Positions 14,383-21,612 of a DNA stretch of 24,508 nt are shown here, piece after piece (the stretch's first letter is position 1; every line of letters begins with the position of its first letter). A program made the translations under genes and the position numbers. The DNA comes from a virus, in IMG/VR virus record IMGVR_UViG_3300034198_028150, positions 1 to 24,508 of that record; one strand, given 5' to 3'. Below the pieces are notes generated by a model, which saw only the letters and a list, made by a program, of their open reading frames with translations, ran no database searches and was not told where the DNA came from.

Positions 14383-15819
14383 CTACTTGACAATCACGGG
14401 GCAGAGCGGGTTGGCGGTGTCGACGAACTCAAGCATGGGCACGCGCTGGATGCCGTTGATATAGACCGAGCTCTGGAACTGACCGCGGACCTTGTTGAAG
14501 ACCCGCAGCTCCTGGGTGCCGCGCTGAACCCACCAGTCGTTCTCCAGGCAGTTGGCGGGATCGGGGGCCTGGTCGTCGGTCCAGAGCATGGGCCGGCCGT
14601 CGACGCGGTTGCCCTGGCGGACATCACCGGGCGGGATGACGACGACGCCTGCGGTGTCGGCGACAGCGACCACGTAGTTGTCGTAGGTGAGGCGCTGCTT
14701 GAGGACGTAGGCCGGCATCTCGTCACTGAAGATCTGGCGTTGGTCCGCGGACAGAGCCGACAGCCATTCCCGTTCATTGGCGGTGGGGTAGTCGTCAGGC
14801 TCGAGCCAGGGCACCCCACAGGACCAGCGCACGGCATGGATGTGCTTGCAGTCGCGGCGTTCATCGCGCCTCAGGGGCAGGGTCTTCCACTGCCGGTAGT
14901 AGGCCGCCCCCTGCTGCTCCCATGCCGACCCCAGAGGCCGCGACGCATTGGGGATGGGAAAGTTGTCAGCGCTCCTGGTAGTCTCGCCCGGGATCTGCAC
15001 GTTCACGTAGGTGGCGTGCATGTGGTCGGGGCAGGTGCAGAAGAACTTGAACGATGAGCACAAATACTTACCACCACCCGTGTCCCAGGCTTCTGGGTTG
15101 AGCACGTCGTATGGCAGCCGGGTCCAGCTGATGCGGCCCTGGTAGCGCTGGCGGCCGTAGCGCTTGGACAGGTCAAAGACCAGCGTGCGGGTCGCCGGCA
15201 GGACGTTGATCAGGGTCAAGGCGACGCTGCCGACCGGGGTGGGCAGCAGGTCGTTCGGGTAGTTGGGGCCAGCGGCGGAGTCCTCGAACTGGTCGCCGAT
15301 GAACGGGTAGAAGCCGCGCATCTGGGCCTCTGAGTAGAAGTCGCCGCAGTTGTAGAACAGTGTGTGGGTGGTCGGATCGATCACCTGGGTGTTGAGGCGG
15401 ATGTGCTCGGACAGGATCGGCACGGGGAAGATCAGGCTGCCGCGGGTCCGGCAGCTGGTGTACCAGTTCTGTTCACCGCCACCGCCAACCTTGGGGAACA
15501 TCGTGACGATGTCCCGCGAACCATCGGGCAGCAGGGCGTCCTCCGCTGCCCTGTAGATGTAGCGAGCCAAGCTCCTGTACTCGAAGTCGGTCCAGGTCTT
15601 GCCGATCCCGAAATAATACTCCTGGCCGAGCTTCCAGCGCTTGAAGTCTGAGTTGCGGTTGTAGGACTCGAGGAGGGTGGGCACCGCGGTGCTGCCCAGC
15701 TGTCCGTAGCCGGAGCCGAGTCGGGGGTATTGGCCGGGGGACTGACTGCGGAGGGCGCGGGTGTTGCCGAGCCCGCTGTTGTTGAGCCGCAGAGCGTGGC
15801 CGTTCAGTCCCTTGGCCAT
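14383..15819 (-). CDS. Large structural protein with a SWIM-like Cys/His cluster
   Basis: This 478-residue protein starts at ATG 15819, six bases after the previous stop. It is rich in aromatic residues, Pro and Arg (LGQEYYFGIGKTWTDFEYRS near residue 64). A CxC pair (C261, C263; FKFFCTCPDHMHATY) is followed some 60 residues later by CxH (C324, H326; DCKHIHAVRW). This resembles a SWIM-type zinc motif with an unusually long spacer; C334 is nearby. In this operon the protein is most likely a tail or baseplate component, perhaps using metal for stability, but the motif is also known from DNA/protein-binding proteins. I do not recognise a named family. The gene has no good ribosome site, so coupling to the upstream gene is likely. 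Confidence 0.65.
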   Translation of the reverse strand: MAKGLNGHALRLNNSGLGNTRALRSQSPGQYPRLGSGYGQLGSTAVPTLLESYNRNSDFKRWKLGQEYYFGIGKTWTDFEYRSLARYIYRAAEDALLPDGSRDIVTMFPKVGGGGEQNWYTSCRTRGSLIFPVPILSEHIRLNTQVIDPTTHTLFYNCGDFYSEAQMRGFYPFIGDQFEDSAAGPNYPNDLLPTPVGSVALTLINVLPATRTLVFDLSKRYGRQRYQGRISWTRLPYDVLNPEAWDTGGGKYLCSSFKFFCTCPDHMHATYVNVQIPGETTRSADNFPIPNASRPLGSAWEQQGAAYYRQWKTLPLRRDERRDCKHIHAVRWSCGVPWLEPDDYPTANEREWLSALSADQRQIFSDEMPAYVLKQRLTYDNYVVAVADTAGVVVIPPGDVRQGNRVDGRPMLWTDDQAPDPANCLENDWWVQRGTQELRVFNKVRGQFQSSVYINGIQRVPMLEFVDTANPLCPVIVK

Positions 15820-15825
15820 GGTGGA

Positions 15826-16365
15826 TCAGTAGAAGCCGCCTTGTGCTGCGACGATGATGCGCGTGGCGGTGCTGGGTGAGGTGATCGGGGTGCTCACGCC
15901 GGCGTAGAGGCACTTGCCGGCGGGGACGTAGAGACCGGTGTTCTTCTTGTCGGTTTCGCTCGGGTAGGCCGAGGTGCCGATGGACGCCGGGGCCAGCTGC
16001 GGGACGGGTACAGACAGGGGCGGCAGGGGGATGTGAATCCGTTGGCCCGGGATCGTGCCACCGGGGATCGTGACACTGGCGACCGGCAGGGTGTTGACCG
16101 CCGAGACCAGGGCCGAATCGGTGGCGTAGCTCAGGAACAGCAGCACAGTGACTGTCGAGGTGGCGCCTTCCGTGGTCAGGACGGAGACGCTGTCGACGGC
16201 GGCGCCATCGTTGCTGATGCAGTTGACCAGCTGAGCGCAGCCGGAGCCGAGTGGCGTGTTGAAGTTGGACGGGGTCGTCAGCCCTGCTGCCCCACCAATG
16301 GCGACGGCTTCATGGAGCGGCCGATCGACGAGCATCGGCTGCTTGGAGGTACTGGTTTGGGCCAT
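15826..16365 (-). CDS. Beta-rich virion protein of unknown family
   Basis: This 179-residue protein starts at ATG 16365, three bases after the previous stop, without a visible ribosome site. It is Thr/Ser/Val/Pro-rich, with beta-prone stretches (STVTVLLFLSYAT, RIHIPLPPLSVPV, CLYAGVSTPITS, TRIIVAAQGGFY). It looks like a compact beta-sandwich structural protein. A + strand copy of CCCTGCTGCCCC is read here as GGAAGL. Neighbours indicate a tail or virion role. I do not recognise the family. Confidence 0.6.
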   Translation of the reverse strand: MAQTSTSKQPMLVDRPLHEAVAIGGAAGLTTPSNFNTPLGSGCAQLVNCISNDGAAVDSVSVLTTEGATSTVTVLLFLSYATDSALVSAVNTLPVASVTIPGGTIPGQRIHIPLPPLSVPVPQLAPASIGTSAYPSETDKKNTGLYVPAGKCLYAGVSTPITSPSTATRIIVAAQGGFY

Positions 16366-16368
16366 GGA

Positions 16369-16875
16369 TCAAGAAGCGGGGGCGGTGGCTGGGGTGCTGG
16401 ACGGAGGCGGCTGGTTGCGTCCTGTGCCGCCGGACGACTGGAAGCCGGTGTTGGTGCCCGCCTGAGAGGTGGAGGCCATGCTGGCGTCGATGCGGTGGAT
16501 CGGTGACCTGGGATCGCCGACGCTGTAGCCACCGATGTGACCGAGTTGTGTCAGGTTGGGCGTGACGGGAGAAGAATGCCAGCCCGGCTCCAGACTGCGG
16601 TTGTAGATCGTGGGAGTAGCGACGGCCATGGGAACCTTGCCGACGCCGTCGCGGTAGGGATTGGTCCACGTGGCTTCGACTGGAGGGTTGTAGCTCCTGC
16701 CGTCCTGGGGGCTGAACGTGCCCACGGGTTGGTCGAAGTTGATGGGGTTGGTCGTATTCCTGCCGAACGAAGCACCCAATCGATCGGCGTTCAGTGTGAC
16801 ATCACGGTTTTGCGCGTTGGGGCGCAAGTACGTGGTGCTCATGCCCGAAGGCTTAGATCTGAAAGACTGGGGCAT
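16369..16875 (-). CDS. Asn/Pro/Ser-rich virion protein of unknown family
   Basis: This 168-residue protein starts at ATG 16875 with a clear ribosome site AAAGGAGT about 5 nt upstream, one of the better sites on this strand, and a TAGACT box 18 nt upstream. The product is low in Leu and rich in Asn, Pro, Gly, Ser and Thr, with no predicted long helix and a disordered tail (PPPSSTPATAPAS). Repeated aromatic-Pro patches (SYNPPVEATWTNPY) suggest an extended structural or connecting protein. I do not recognise the family. Confidence 0.6.
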   Translation of the reverse strand: MPQSFRSKPSGMSTTYLRPNAQNRDVTLNADRLGASFGRNTTNPINFDQPVGTFSPQDGRSYNPPVEATWTNPYRDGVGKVPMAVATPTIYNRSLEPGWHSSPVTPNLTQLGHIGGYSVGDPRSPIHRIDASMASTSQAGTNTGFQSSGGTGRNQPPPSSTPATAPAS

Positions 16876-16893
16876 GGAAGACTCCTTTGCTTA

Positions 16894-16899
16894 AGTCTA
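16894..16899 (-). promoter_or_regulatory. CTTAGACTTAAG box (putative promoter, minus strand)
   Basis: TAGACT on the minus strand, in the 40-nt gap after the stop of the 16916-18160 gene and 18 nt before ATG 16875. The wider element CTTAGACTTAAG is partly palindromic. Confidence 0.4.
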
Positions 16900-16915
16900 A
16901 GAGTCGCGGCTCGAA

Positions 16916-18160
16916 CTACCGATTCTGCAGGCGGAAGCGCCGCAGGTAGTCGGCGGGGAGTCCACCACCCTGGTAGCCGGCCATCATGGCGTCGCGATCT
17001 TCCTGAGGGATCGGCGCCATCAGGCCCTTGCCGGAGTAGGGGGCCTCTGCTGCCATGGCTGGCGTGTTGTTGCCGTAGGCAGCGACGGCGGCGTTCGTGG
17101 TGGCAGGCGAGAGTGCATTGATGTCGTTGCCGCGGTAGCCGTTCAGCATCTGTTCACGAGCGCCCGCAGAGATGGGGGCCATCAGCCCTTTGCCTTCGTA
17201 GTGGACGGACGAGGGGATGCCGATGCCGCCGCCCTGGAAGCCTTGCACAGATGCGCGCTGGGCATCCGGCGACAAGGCCTGGCCGTAGTTCGGGGGTGCA
17301 GGGCTGAAATCGCCGTAGCGACCTTGGTAGGCAGCAGCGGGGTCAACGCCGGTACTGGCGGGGAAGGCGGGACCATCGCCGGACCGCGGGGTGACGAAGG
17401 TGTCGTCCATGCCGTAGCCAGCGGCGATGGCCGAGTCAGCGGGTTTGCCGAATGCTCCTGCATAGGGCGAAGCGGTGTTCCGCCGGTCCCAGGCGATGCC
17501 GTTGCTGCCGTCCTGCTGGAGCGCAGGCAGGCCCTTGCGAGCGCGCAGCTCATTGGCAAGCTTGAGGTTGGCACCAGACCACTGTCGGATGTCTGCACGA
17601 TCCCAGTAGGCCTCCTGACCGGGATCCGTCGTGCGATCGGCCGCCCCTGCTGCCTCCCTGGCTCCGGGAGCCCAGGTGTCGGAGCTGGCACCGGCCTGTT
17701 GAACCATGCGATTCATCTCGGCGCGGCGGTTCTCTGCACGGCTGCCGGTGGGCATGGGTGCGTAGCCGGAGCCCGGGGTGGCTTGAGCGACTGGGCGGGC
17801 GGCAGGGGCGGAGTTCGTTGCAGTGGGACGAGCCGCCGGAGCGGGGCTGCTCCCTCCCGGAGACAATGTGGCGTTCTGCGGGTTGAGGAGAAGATTCCGA
17901 CTTGAGTCCATGATTCCCCACCGTCGAAGCAGGGCTTCGCCTTGGCGGCGGTCAGCGGAGAGCGACGGAGAAGGAACAGGGCCTACGGTCGGTACTGGTT
18001 GCGACATGCCGGACCACGACAGCTCCGCGTCGCGCCTCATGTTTAGAACGCCCTGGTCCGGCCCGGGTTGAAAGGCTGCGCGAATACCAGGTCCCGAGGA
18101 TTTTTGTCCAGCCAGTTTTAAGATATTATTTGTGATGGCATTGCCGGTTGGATTGCCCAT
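16916..18160 (-). CDS. Virion protein with C-terminal tandem repeats
   Basis: The chosen start is ATG 18160, giving 414 residues; a TTG at 18169 in the same frame is also possible. Most of the protein is Gly/Ala/Pro/Ser-rich and disordered-looking, with conserved-looking Tyr, Trp and Arg spread through it. The last ~110 residues carry three related units: QALSPDAQRASVQGFQGGG, then GKGLMAPISAGAREQMLNGY, then GKGLMAPIPQEDRDAMMAGY. The pattern is a MAPI-like turn, a short Arg-containing helix and a GYxGG ending. Such repeats could each bind a symmetric partner in the virion. I do not recognise the family. A TAGAAT box lies 21 nt upstream of the ATG. Confidence 0.6.
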   Translation of the reverse strand: MGNPTGNAITNNILKLAGQKSSGPGIRAAFQPGPDQGVLNMRRDAELSWSGMSQPVPTVGPVPSPSLSADRRQGEALLRRWGIMDSSRNLLLNPQNATLSPGGSSPAPAARPTATNSAPAARPVAQATPGSGYAPMPTGSRAENRRAEMNRMVQQAGASSDTWAPGAREAAGAADRTTDPGQEAYWDRADIRQWSGANLKLANELRARKGLPALQQDGSNGIAWDRRNTASPYAGAFGKPADSAIAAGYGMDDTFVTPRSGDGPAFPASTGVDPAAAYQGRYGDFSPAPPNYGQALSPDAQRASVQGFQGGGIGIPSSVHYEGKGLMAPISAGAREQMLNGYRGNDINALSPATTNAAVAAYGNNTPAMAAEAPYSGKGLMAPIPQEDRDAMMAGYQGGGLPADYLRRFRLQNR

Positions 18161-18181
18161 GTCACTCAAAAGTCTTGCGCT

Positions 18182-18187
18182 ATTCTA
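18182..18187 (-). promoter_or_regulatory. GGTTAGAAT box (putative promoter, minus strand)
   Basis: TAGAAT on the minus strand lies 21 nt before ATG 18160, in the short gap after the gene at 18204-18698. It resembles the GGTAGAAT box before the portal gene. Confidence 0.4.
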
Positions 18188-18203
18188 ACCGCGGAGCTTG
18201 CAC

Positions 18204-18698
18204 CTACCGCCACCGCATCGCACCCGTCGCTTGATCAATACGAGTGCCCACTGCAGTATCCGCGGGGCCCGGGATGGCCATGATGAATTCGGCGCCGGAG
18301 CGCTCAAAGGCGTAGCGCCGCACGTCGGGTCGGCGGTAGTTGGGAACGTAGAGCGTCTCGGCCAGGCGATCGACTTCGCGGAGGTAGATCTCCCAGTAGT
18401 CGCGGTCGGCCTTGAGCGGGTCTGAGGTGAAGTACGCCCGCTCGGTGTCGCCGGTGACACGCTCGACGCGACTGGGCCTGGGTTGGTCCGAGGATTGCAA
18501 CACCTCGGACAAGCGGTACGCCTTGTCGCAACGGTCCAAGTGGCCGACAATCCGCTCGTAGAAGTGCGAGTCGGGAATGCGCGCAAAGGCTTCCTCGGCG
18601 CGGGCAAGGTCACCAGCCGGGATGTTGGCGCCCGTGTTCAGGCCCAGGTGAAACCGAGCTCTGGATTTTTCGTAATCACCAAGCTCCAACGCCAACAC
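18204..18698 (-). CDS. Putative head-tail adaptor protein
   Basis: This 164-residue protein starts at GTG 18698, with a TAGGAT box 14 nt upstream. It opens with ALELGDYEKSRARFHLGLNT, followed by IPAGDLARAEEAFARIPDS and HLDRCDKAYRLSEVL, which look like three amphipathic helices. The rest is a mixed region ending with beta strands (EFIMAIPGP). Helical proteins of this size between capsid and tail genes are often connector or head-completion proteins that join portal to tail. That role is inferred from size, helical start and place. I do not assign a named family. Confidence 0.6.
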   Translation of the reverse strand: MLALELGDYEKSRARFHLGLNTGANIPAGDLARAEEAFARIPDSHFYERIVGHLDRCDKAYRLSEVLQSSDQPRPSRVERVTGDTERAYFTSDPLKADRDYWEIYLREVDRLAETLYVPNYRRPDVRRYAFERSGAEFIMAIPGPADTAVGTRIDQATGAMRWR

Positions 18699-18712
18699 CG
18701 CGGCCTGGCATT

Positions 18713-18718
18713 ATCCTA
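18713..18718 (-). promoter_or_regulatory. CCTAGGAT box (putative promoter, minus strand)
   Basis: TAGGAT on the minus strand lies 14 nt before GTG 18698. A 12-mer repeat core (18729-18739) lies between this box and the upstream stop codon. Confidence 0.4.
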
Positions 18719-18742
18719 GGGCCGCTTCCTGCTGCCCCCAGG

Positions 18743-19174
18743 TCAGCCGATGTAGATCAGGTCTTCCTTGATGATCTGATCCCAGTTGGCCCGGGGGATG
18801 CGGCGCAGTTGCTCGAGCTCACGGAAGCGCTCGCCAGGGAGCGACATCCGGTATTCGCAGATTTTTTTGGCTGTCGAGTAGCCGACGCCTTTGAGGGTCT
18901 TGGCGATGGACTCGGGCGTGGCCGTGTTGATATTGAGGCGGGTATCAACTGGGAGGGCTTCCGAGGGGATGGCGTCTTCGTCGACGGCACCGATGGCCGA
19001 CTGCGGTGACAGGGTCTCGCCGGTGCGACCGACGCCGGCCTCGTAGGAGATCAGGTCCGTGAGCGGGACATAGGCCGCCTTGCCGCCTGAGGTGCGGACC
19101 AAGGCAAAGTCCTTGTCGTGGTGGGAGATGAATTCAACAATCTGACCGTTCCTGGTGTTTTGGTACAGGGCCAT
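18743..19174 (-). CDS. Helix-hairpin-helix (ComEA-like) protein in the structural operon
   Basis: This 143-residue protein starts at ATG 19174. Residues 1-45 are a small beta domain (QIVEFISHHDKDFALVRTSG). Residues 46-78 are a linker. Residues 80-126 form a clear helix-hairpin-helix pair: LNINTATPESIAKTLKGVGY, then AKKICEYR, LPGERFRELEQLRRIP. This is the ComEA-type fold (the LNINTA opening is diagnostic), which binds DNA without sequence specificity. In a head-gene cluster it may be a DNA-contacting connector or head-completion protein; that role is inferred. The U-tract of an upstream terminator runs to within three bases of the start codon, so no normal ribosome site is present. Confidence 0.7.
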   Translation of the reverse strand: MALYQNTRNGQIVEFISHHDKDFALVRTSGGKAAYVPLTDLISYEAGVGRTGETLSPQSAIGAVDEDAIPSEALPVDTRLNINTATPESIAKTLKGVGYSTAKKICEYRMSLPGERFRELEQLRRIPRANWDQIIKEDLIYIG

Positions 19175-19213
19175 AAGAAAAAAGCGGAATGCCCACCGCA
19201 GTAGACATTCCGC
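19175..19213 (-). terminator. Rho-independent terminator abutting the next start codon
   Basis: On the minus strand GCGGAATG (19213-19206) pairs with CATTCCGC (19191-19184), with a 14-nt loop, followed by TTTTTTCTT and then ATG at 19174. It lies 29 nt after the stop of the gene at 19243-19899. Placement before a start codon suggests attenuation between the capsid genes and the rest of the operon. Confidence 0.8.
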
Positions 19214-19242
19214 ATTGTAGGGAAAGACGCCCAGAAGAAAAA

Positions 19243-19899
19243 TCAGGCGCTTTCGTTGATGAACGGCAGCCAGATGTCGTTCAGGTCGCTGGGCTCGTCG
19301 TTCAGGTAGTAGTAGGCATCCACGATGATCGGGGTGCCACCGGCCTGAGTGGAGCTCAGCGTGGAGCCAGCAGCCGTGCCAGCACTGGTGGTGACGTAGA
19401 CCTTGAGGGTCCGCGCCGCCGTTTGCAGGGCAGGAACGTAGCTGTTGGCCAGGTCGATCGACTGGATCGAGGTCCCAGGAGCAATGGTGCCGCTGGCGAC
19501 GGCGATGTCCGAGGACTTCGTCGAGATGTTGTTGTCGATCAGTTCGTCGTCGTTACCGACGGCGTTGGCGACCTTGAGGCGGTTGGTGTTGGTGCCGACC
19601 AGCCCGGTGAACGCCGTACCGACGGCCCGATCTTTGCGCATGTCGGGCACGCGCAGGGACAGGGCATACAGAGCCGCACCCGAGGGGATCACCAGGCTGG
19701 TGATGTCAGGACGAGGCTTGTCGTCTTGGCGACGATCGGGGGAGGGGATGGTGATGTCGAACGAGGTGCCGCCCGTCGCACTCACCAGCGCATAACCGGT
19801 GACGTGATAGAAGACACGTCCGGGCTGGGCAACGACCGGCTGCCCCTGGTAGGAGCTGAGCCGGTTGACGTAGTTGCCGGGGTAGATTTTCTTCGCCAT
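19243..19899 (-). CDS. Putative head decoration protein
   Basis: This 218-residue protein starts at ATG 19899, 13 nt after the capsid stop, with a strong ribosome site (GGAGG, 7-8 nt before ATG) that overlaps the capsid stop region. It is beta-rich and Thr/Ser/Ala/Gly-rich (VFYHVTGYALVSATGGTSFD, AALYALSLRVPDMR, RTLKVYVTTSAGTAAG). An aspartate-rich C-terminus (NDEPSDLNDIWLPF) follows. Position directly after the major capsid gene and high expected translation fit a capsid decoration or stabilising protein. I do not recognise a named family. A terminator follows its stop. Confidence 0.65.
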   Translation of the reverse strand: MAKKIYPGNYVNRLSSYQGQPVVAQPGRVFYHVTGYALVSATGGTSFDITIPSPDRRQDDKPRPDITSLVIPSGAALYALSLRVPDMRKDRAVGTAFTGLVGTNTNRLKVANAVGNDDELIDNNISTKSSDIAVASGTIAPGTSIQSIDLANSYVPALQTAARTLKVYVTTSAGTAAGSTLSSTQAGGTPIIVDAYYYLNDEPSDLNDIWLPFINESA

Positions 19900-19912
19900 G
19901 TCAGAGCCCTCC

Positions 19913-20947
19913 TCAGTAAACGAAAGAGTAGGCGATGGTCACGAAGTCCTTGTTCAGGATCTCGAAACCGGCGAAGATCGACCAGATCATAATGATGAAA
20001 CGACTGAAGTCGTCGTTGTTGTTCAGCATGATCTGAGCGTTGTCGCCACCGATGCCCACACCCACAGCCTGAGGCCCGAAGAAAATCATCGGGGCAGCCG
20101 TGGTGACGGCGTTGGTGATCGCAGCGTCAGTGATGGTGACCTGCAGGGACTTCTCGGCCAGGTTGGTGCTCTCAAACCAGCGGACGCCCTCAAAGAGGAA
20201 GCCGCTCGGCATGACAGGTTGACCAGCCACAAAGCCGGCTTGACCGTAAGCAGGGCCCATGCCGCGGAAGAAGCTCGCATTGGGGGCGAGTTCCGGCTGC
20301 ATCGGGTTGACCATGCCATTGCCCGCGTAACGAGCAATTTCACGGAAGCTGTCGTTCTGGCGCAGGTGCATCATCGCAGTGGGGTCTGCGATACAGCGGT
20401 AGTAGCCGTCAGCGAACGTGGGAACGTTGCGCTTACGCATATCCTTGACAACTTCAAGGAGATCCGTCTTGACGTCGAACTTCGCCGATTCCCCAGCGGC
20501 ATAGCTCAGGAACGGGGCAGAAGCCGCTTTGGACTTCTTGAGGGGGTAGTAGTAGCCGCCCTTGGTGCCATCAGCAGCACCGTTAGTCTCCGCCGTGAAA
20601 AGCTCATCGGAAAAGACACGGTCACGCCAGCGTCTGTAGTCATCCAGGAGGGTGAGACTGCCGATTGACTGATGGAAAATGTTTAGGTTTCCAGAGTCGA
20701 GCAACAGGCGCTGAGCCGTAAGAAGCGTCTCCCGGGCAACCTTGAAGGTGCTGGGGGCGGTGGCATCGGTCGGGTCAGCAGGTCCGGTGTACTCGACGAG
20801 AGTCACCAGGACCTTGTCCTTAACAATGGAACGAGAAGATGCGGTTCCGAGTGTTTGATCAGCCGTACGTGCTCGCGAATCTTTCGTGCCAGGGGCACCC
20901 CAGAAGCGATACCTGTCTAACTGAACTGTTTGTCCGGGTTGTTTGGT
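19913..20947 (-). CDS. Major capsid protein, exon 3 (N4 gp56-like)
   Basis: This exon encodes the last 344 residues of the major capsid protein. Coding clearly extends upstream of the GTG at 20806: the same frame reads TKQPGQTVQLDRYRFWGAPG, then RTADQTLGTASSRSIVKDKV and VLVTLVEYTGP, a block typical of the N-terminal part of N4 gp56-type capsid proteins. Later hallmarks are VPTFADGYYRCIADPTAMMH, NDSFREIARYAGNG and FEGVRWFESTNL. The exon starts right after the 3' end of a group I intron (last intron base G at 20948). Joined to exon 2 and the predicted exon 1, it gives 383 residues, close to the roughly 400 of N4 gp56. TGA at 19915-19913 is followed by the decoration-like gene. Confidence 0.85.
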   Translation of the reverse strand, partial: TKQPGQTVQLDRYRFWGAPGTKDSRARTADQTLGTASSRSIVKDKVLVTLVEYTGPADPTDATAPSTFKVARETLLTAQRLLLDSGNLNIFHQSIGSLTLLDDYRRWRDRVFSDELFTAETNGAADGTKGGYYYPLKKSKAASAPFLSYAAGESAKFDVKTDLLEVVKDMRKRNVPTFADGYYRCIADPTAMMHLRQNDSFREIARYAGNGMVNPMQPELAPNASFFRGMGPAYGQAGFVAGQPVMPSGFLFEGVRWFESTNLAEKSLQVTITDAAITNAVTTAAPMIFFGPQAVGVGIGGDNAQIMLNNNDDFSRFIIMIWSIFAGFEILNKDFVTIAYSFVY

Positions 20948-21250
20948 CTGAATACGCCGTAGGCGTCGCAGGGTTCTTTATCCCTGCTCACCGTCTTAAG
21001 GGCGACGGTGCATAGACTATATCATCACCCACAGCGTGATCTGTTTGGGTGCCCCGCGCTCGTGTCACCTTATCGGCTTCTTGGAGATAGTTCTCCCGGT
21101 CAGCCTCGGTGTTAGTCGTTGAACCTTCCGCCCATTTCGGAGCGGCTTGGCTGCTGATTAGCCTCCCTGCTTTCGCAGGGTCCGGCCTTCCAGCAATTCA
21201 CGGGGTTTTCGACCAGGCTTTCACCTGGAAGCTTCGAGGCCCTGCAGCCC
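20948..21250 (-). ncRNA. Group I intron B in the major capsid gene
   Basis: On the minus strand all core elements are present. P-like segment: GTGAATTGCTGGAA (within 21201-21184). P5 hairpin CCCTGCGAAAGCAGGG (21180-21165). Q: TAATCAGCAGCCAAGCC (21160-21144). R: GTTCAACGACTAACACC (within 21124-21105). S: GATGATATAGTCTATGC (21026-21010). GACTA in R pairs with TAGTC in S as P7, and TGCTG with CAGCA as P4. Three 3' hairpins follow: CACCGTC/GACGGTG, GCAGGG/CCCTGC and ACGCC/GGCGT (20966-20954). Intron end: ATTCAG, with terminal G at 20948. The 5' splice site is probably after T 21251 (P1 CUUU/GAAG); T 21257 is an alternative in the same phase. About 303 nt, with no internal ORF. Confidence 0.85.
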
Positions 21251-21342
21251 AAAGTCATGAACAACCACGGGTTCCACCGCCATTTCCACCACATAGGAGG
21301 GGTGGGGACGGTAGAGCTCGGCACCGAGCACCTTGGGGAAAT
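21251..21342 (-). CDS. Major capsid protein, exon 2 (92 nt)
   Basis: Between the two introns lies a 92-nt exon. Reading AT, then TTC CCC AAG and on, it encodes FPKVLGAELYRPHPSYVVEM and AVEPVVVHDF. It ends on a codon boundary and joins exon 3 as ...VVVHDF/TKQPGQTV.... The two leading bases complete a codon begun in exon 1; with a T from exon 1 this would be Tyr. The hydrophobic, acidic segment fits the N-terminal region of an N4 gp56-type capsid protein. If the downstream 5' splice site is instead at 21257, the exon loses its last two residues. Confidence 0.7.
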
Positions 21343-21612
21343 CATTCAGTGTTTCCTGGGTTTCCCCAGGGACTGGACCATCTCTTCACCCCAGAGGGGT
21401 GCCGGGCGCTGATGGCGTATTACTGGGAGAGCGCTCCCAACCGCCTGGCCTCTGCACGTTCCAGCCACGCTTGGCTGGCTTCGCTCAGGATTGCCCTCGT
21501 CTTGACGTTAGGGTTTCCCTGAATTCACCCGGTTTTCACCGACCGATTGCTCGATCGGGCGACAACTTGAGCGCTCCACTGATACAGTTCAGATGATTTA
21601 GGGAGTGATAAG

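Noticed and set aside
20804-20806. GTG at 20806 as the capsid start codon
   Set aside because: Capsid-like sequence (RTADQTLGTA, DRYRFWG) continues upstream in frame to the intron, so starting here would delete conserved residues.
21112-21345. 77-codon minus-strand ORF starting at the end of intron A
   Set aside because: It reads the exon 2/intron B region in the wrong frame and crosses the conserved intron core; the capsid frame explains the exon better.
21109-21522. 137-codon + strand ORF antisense to both introns
   Set aside because: It covers the catalytic cores of two group I introns, whose RNA constraints explain the open frame; no protein features are seen.
21343-21600. Intron A as part of a split tRNA-Leu gene
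   Set aside because: The core resembles cyanobacterial tRNA introns, but no acceptor stem, T-arm or anticodon flanks it; the flanking exon is capsid coding sequence.
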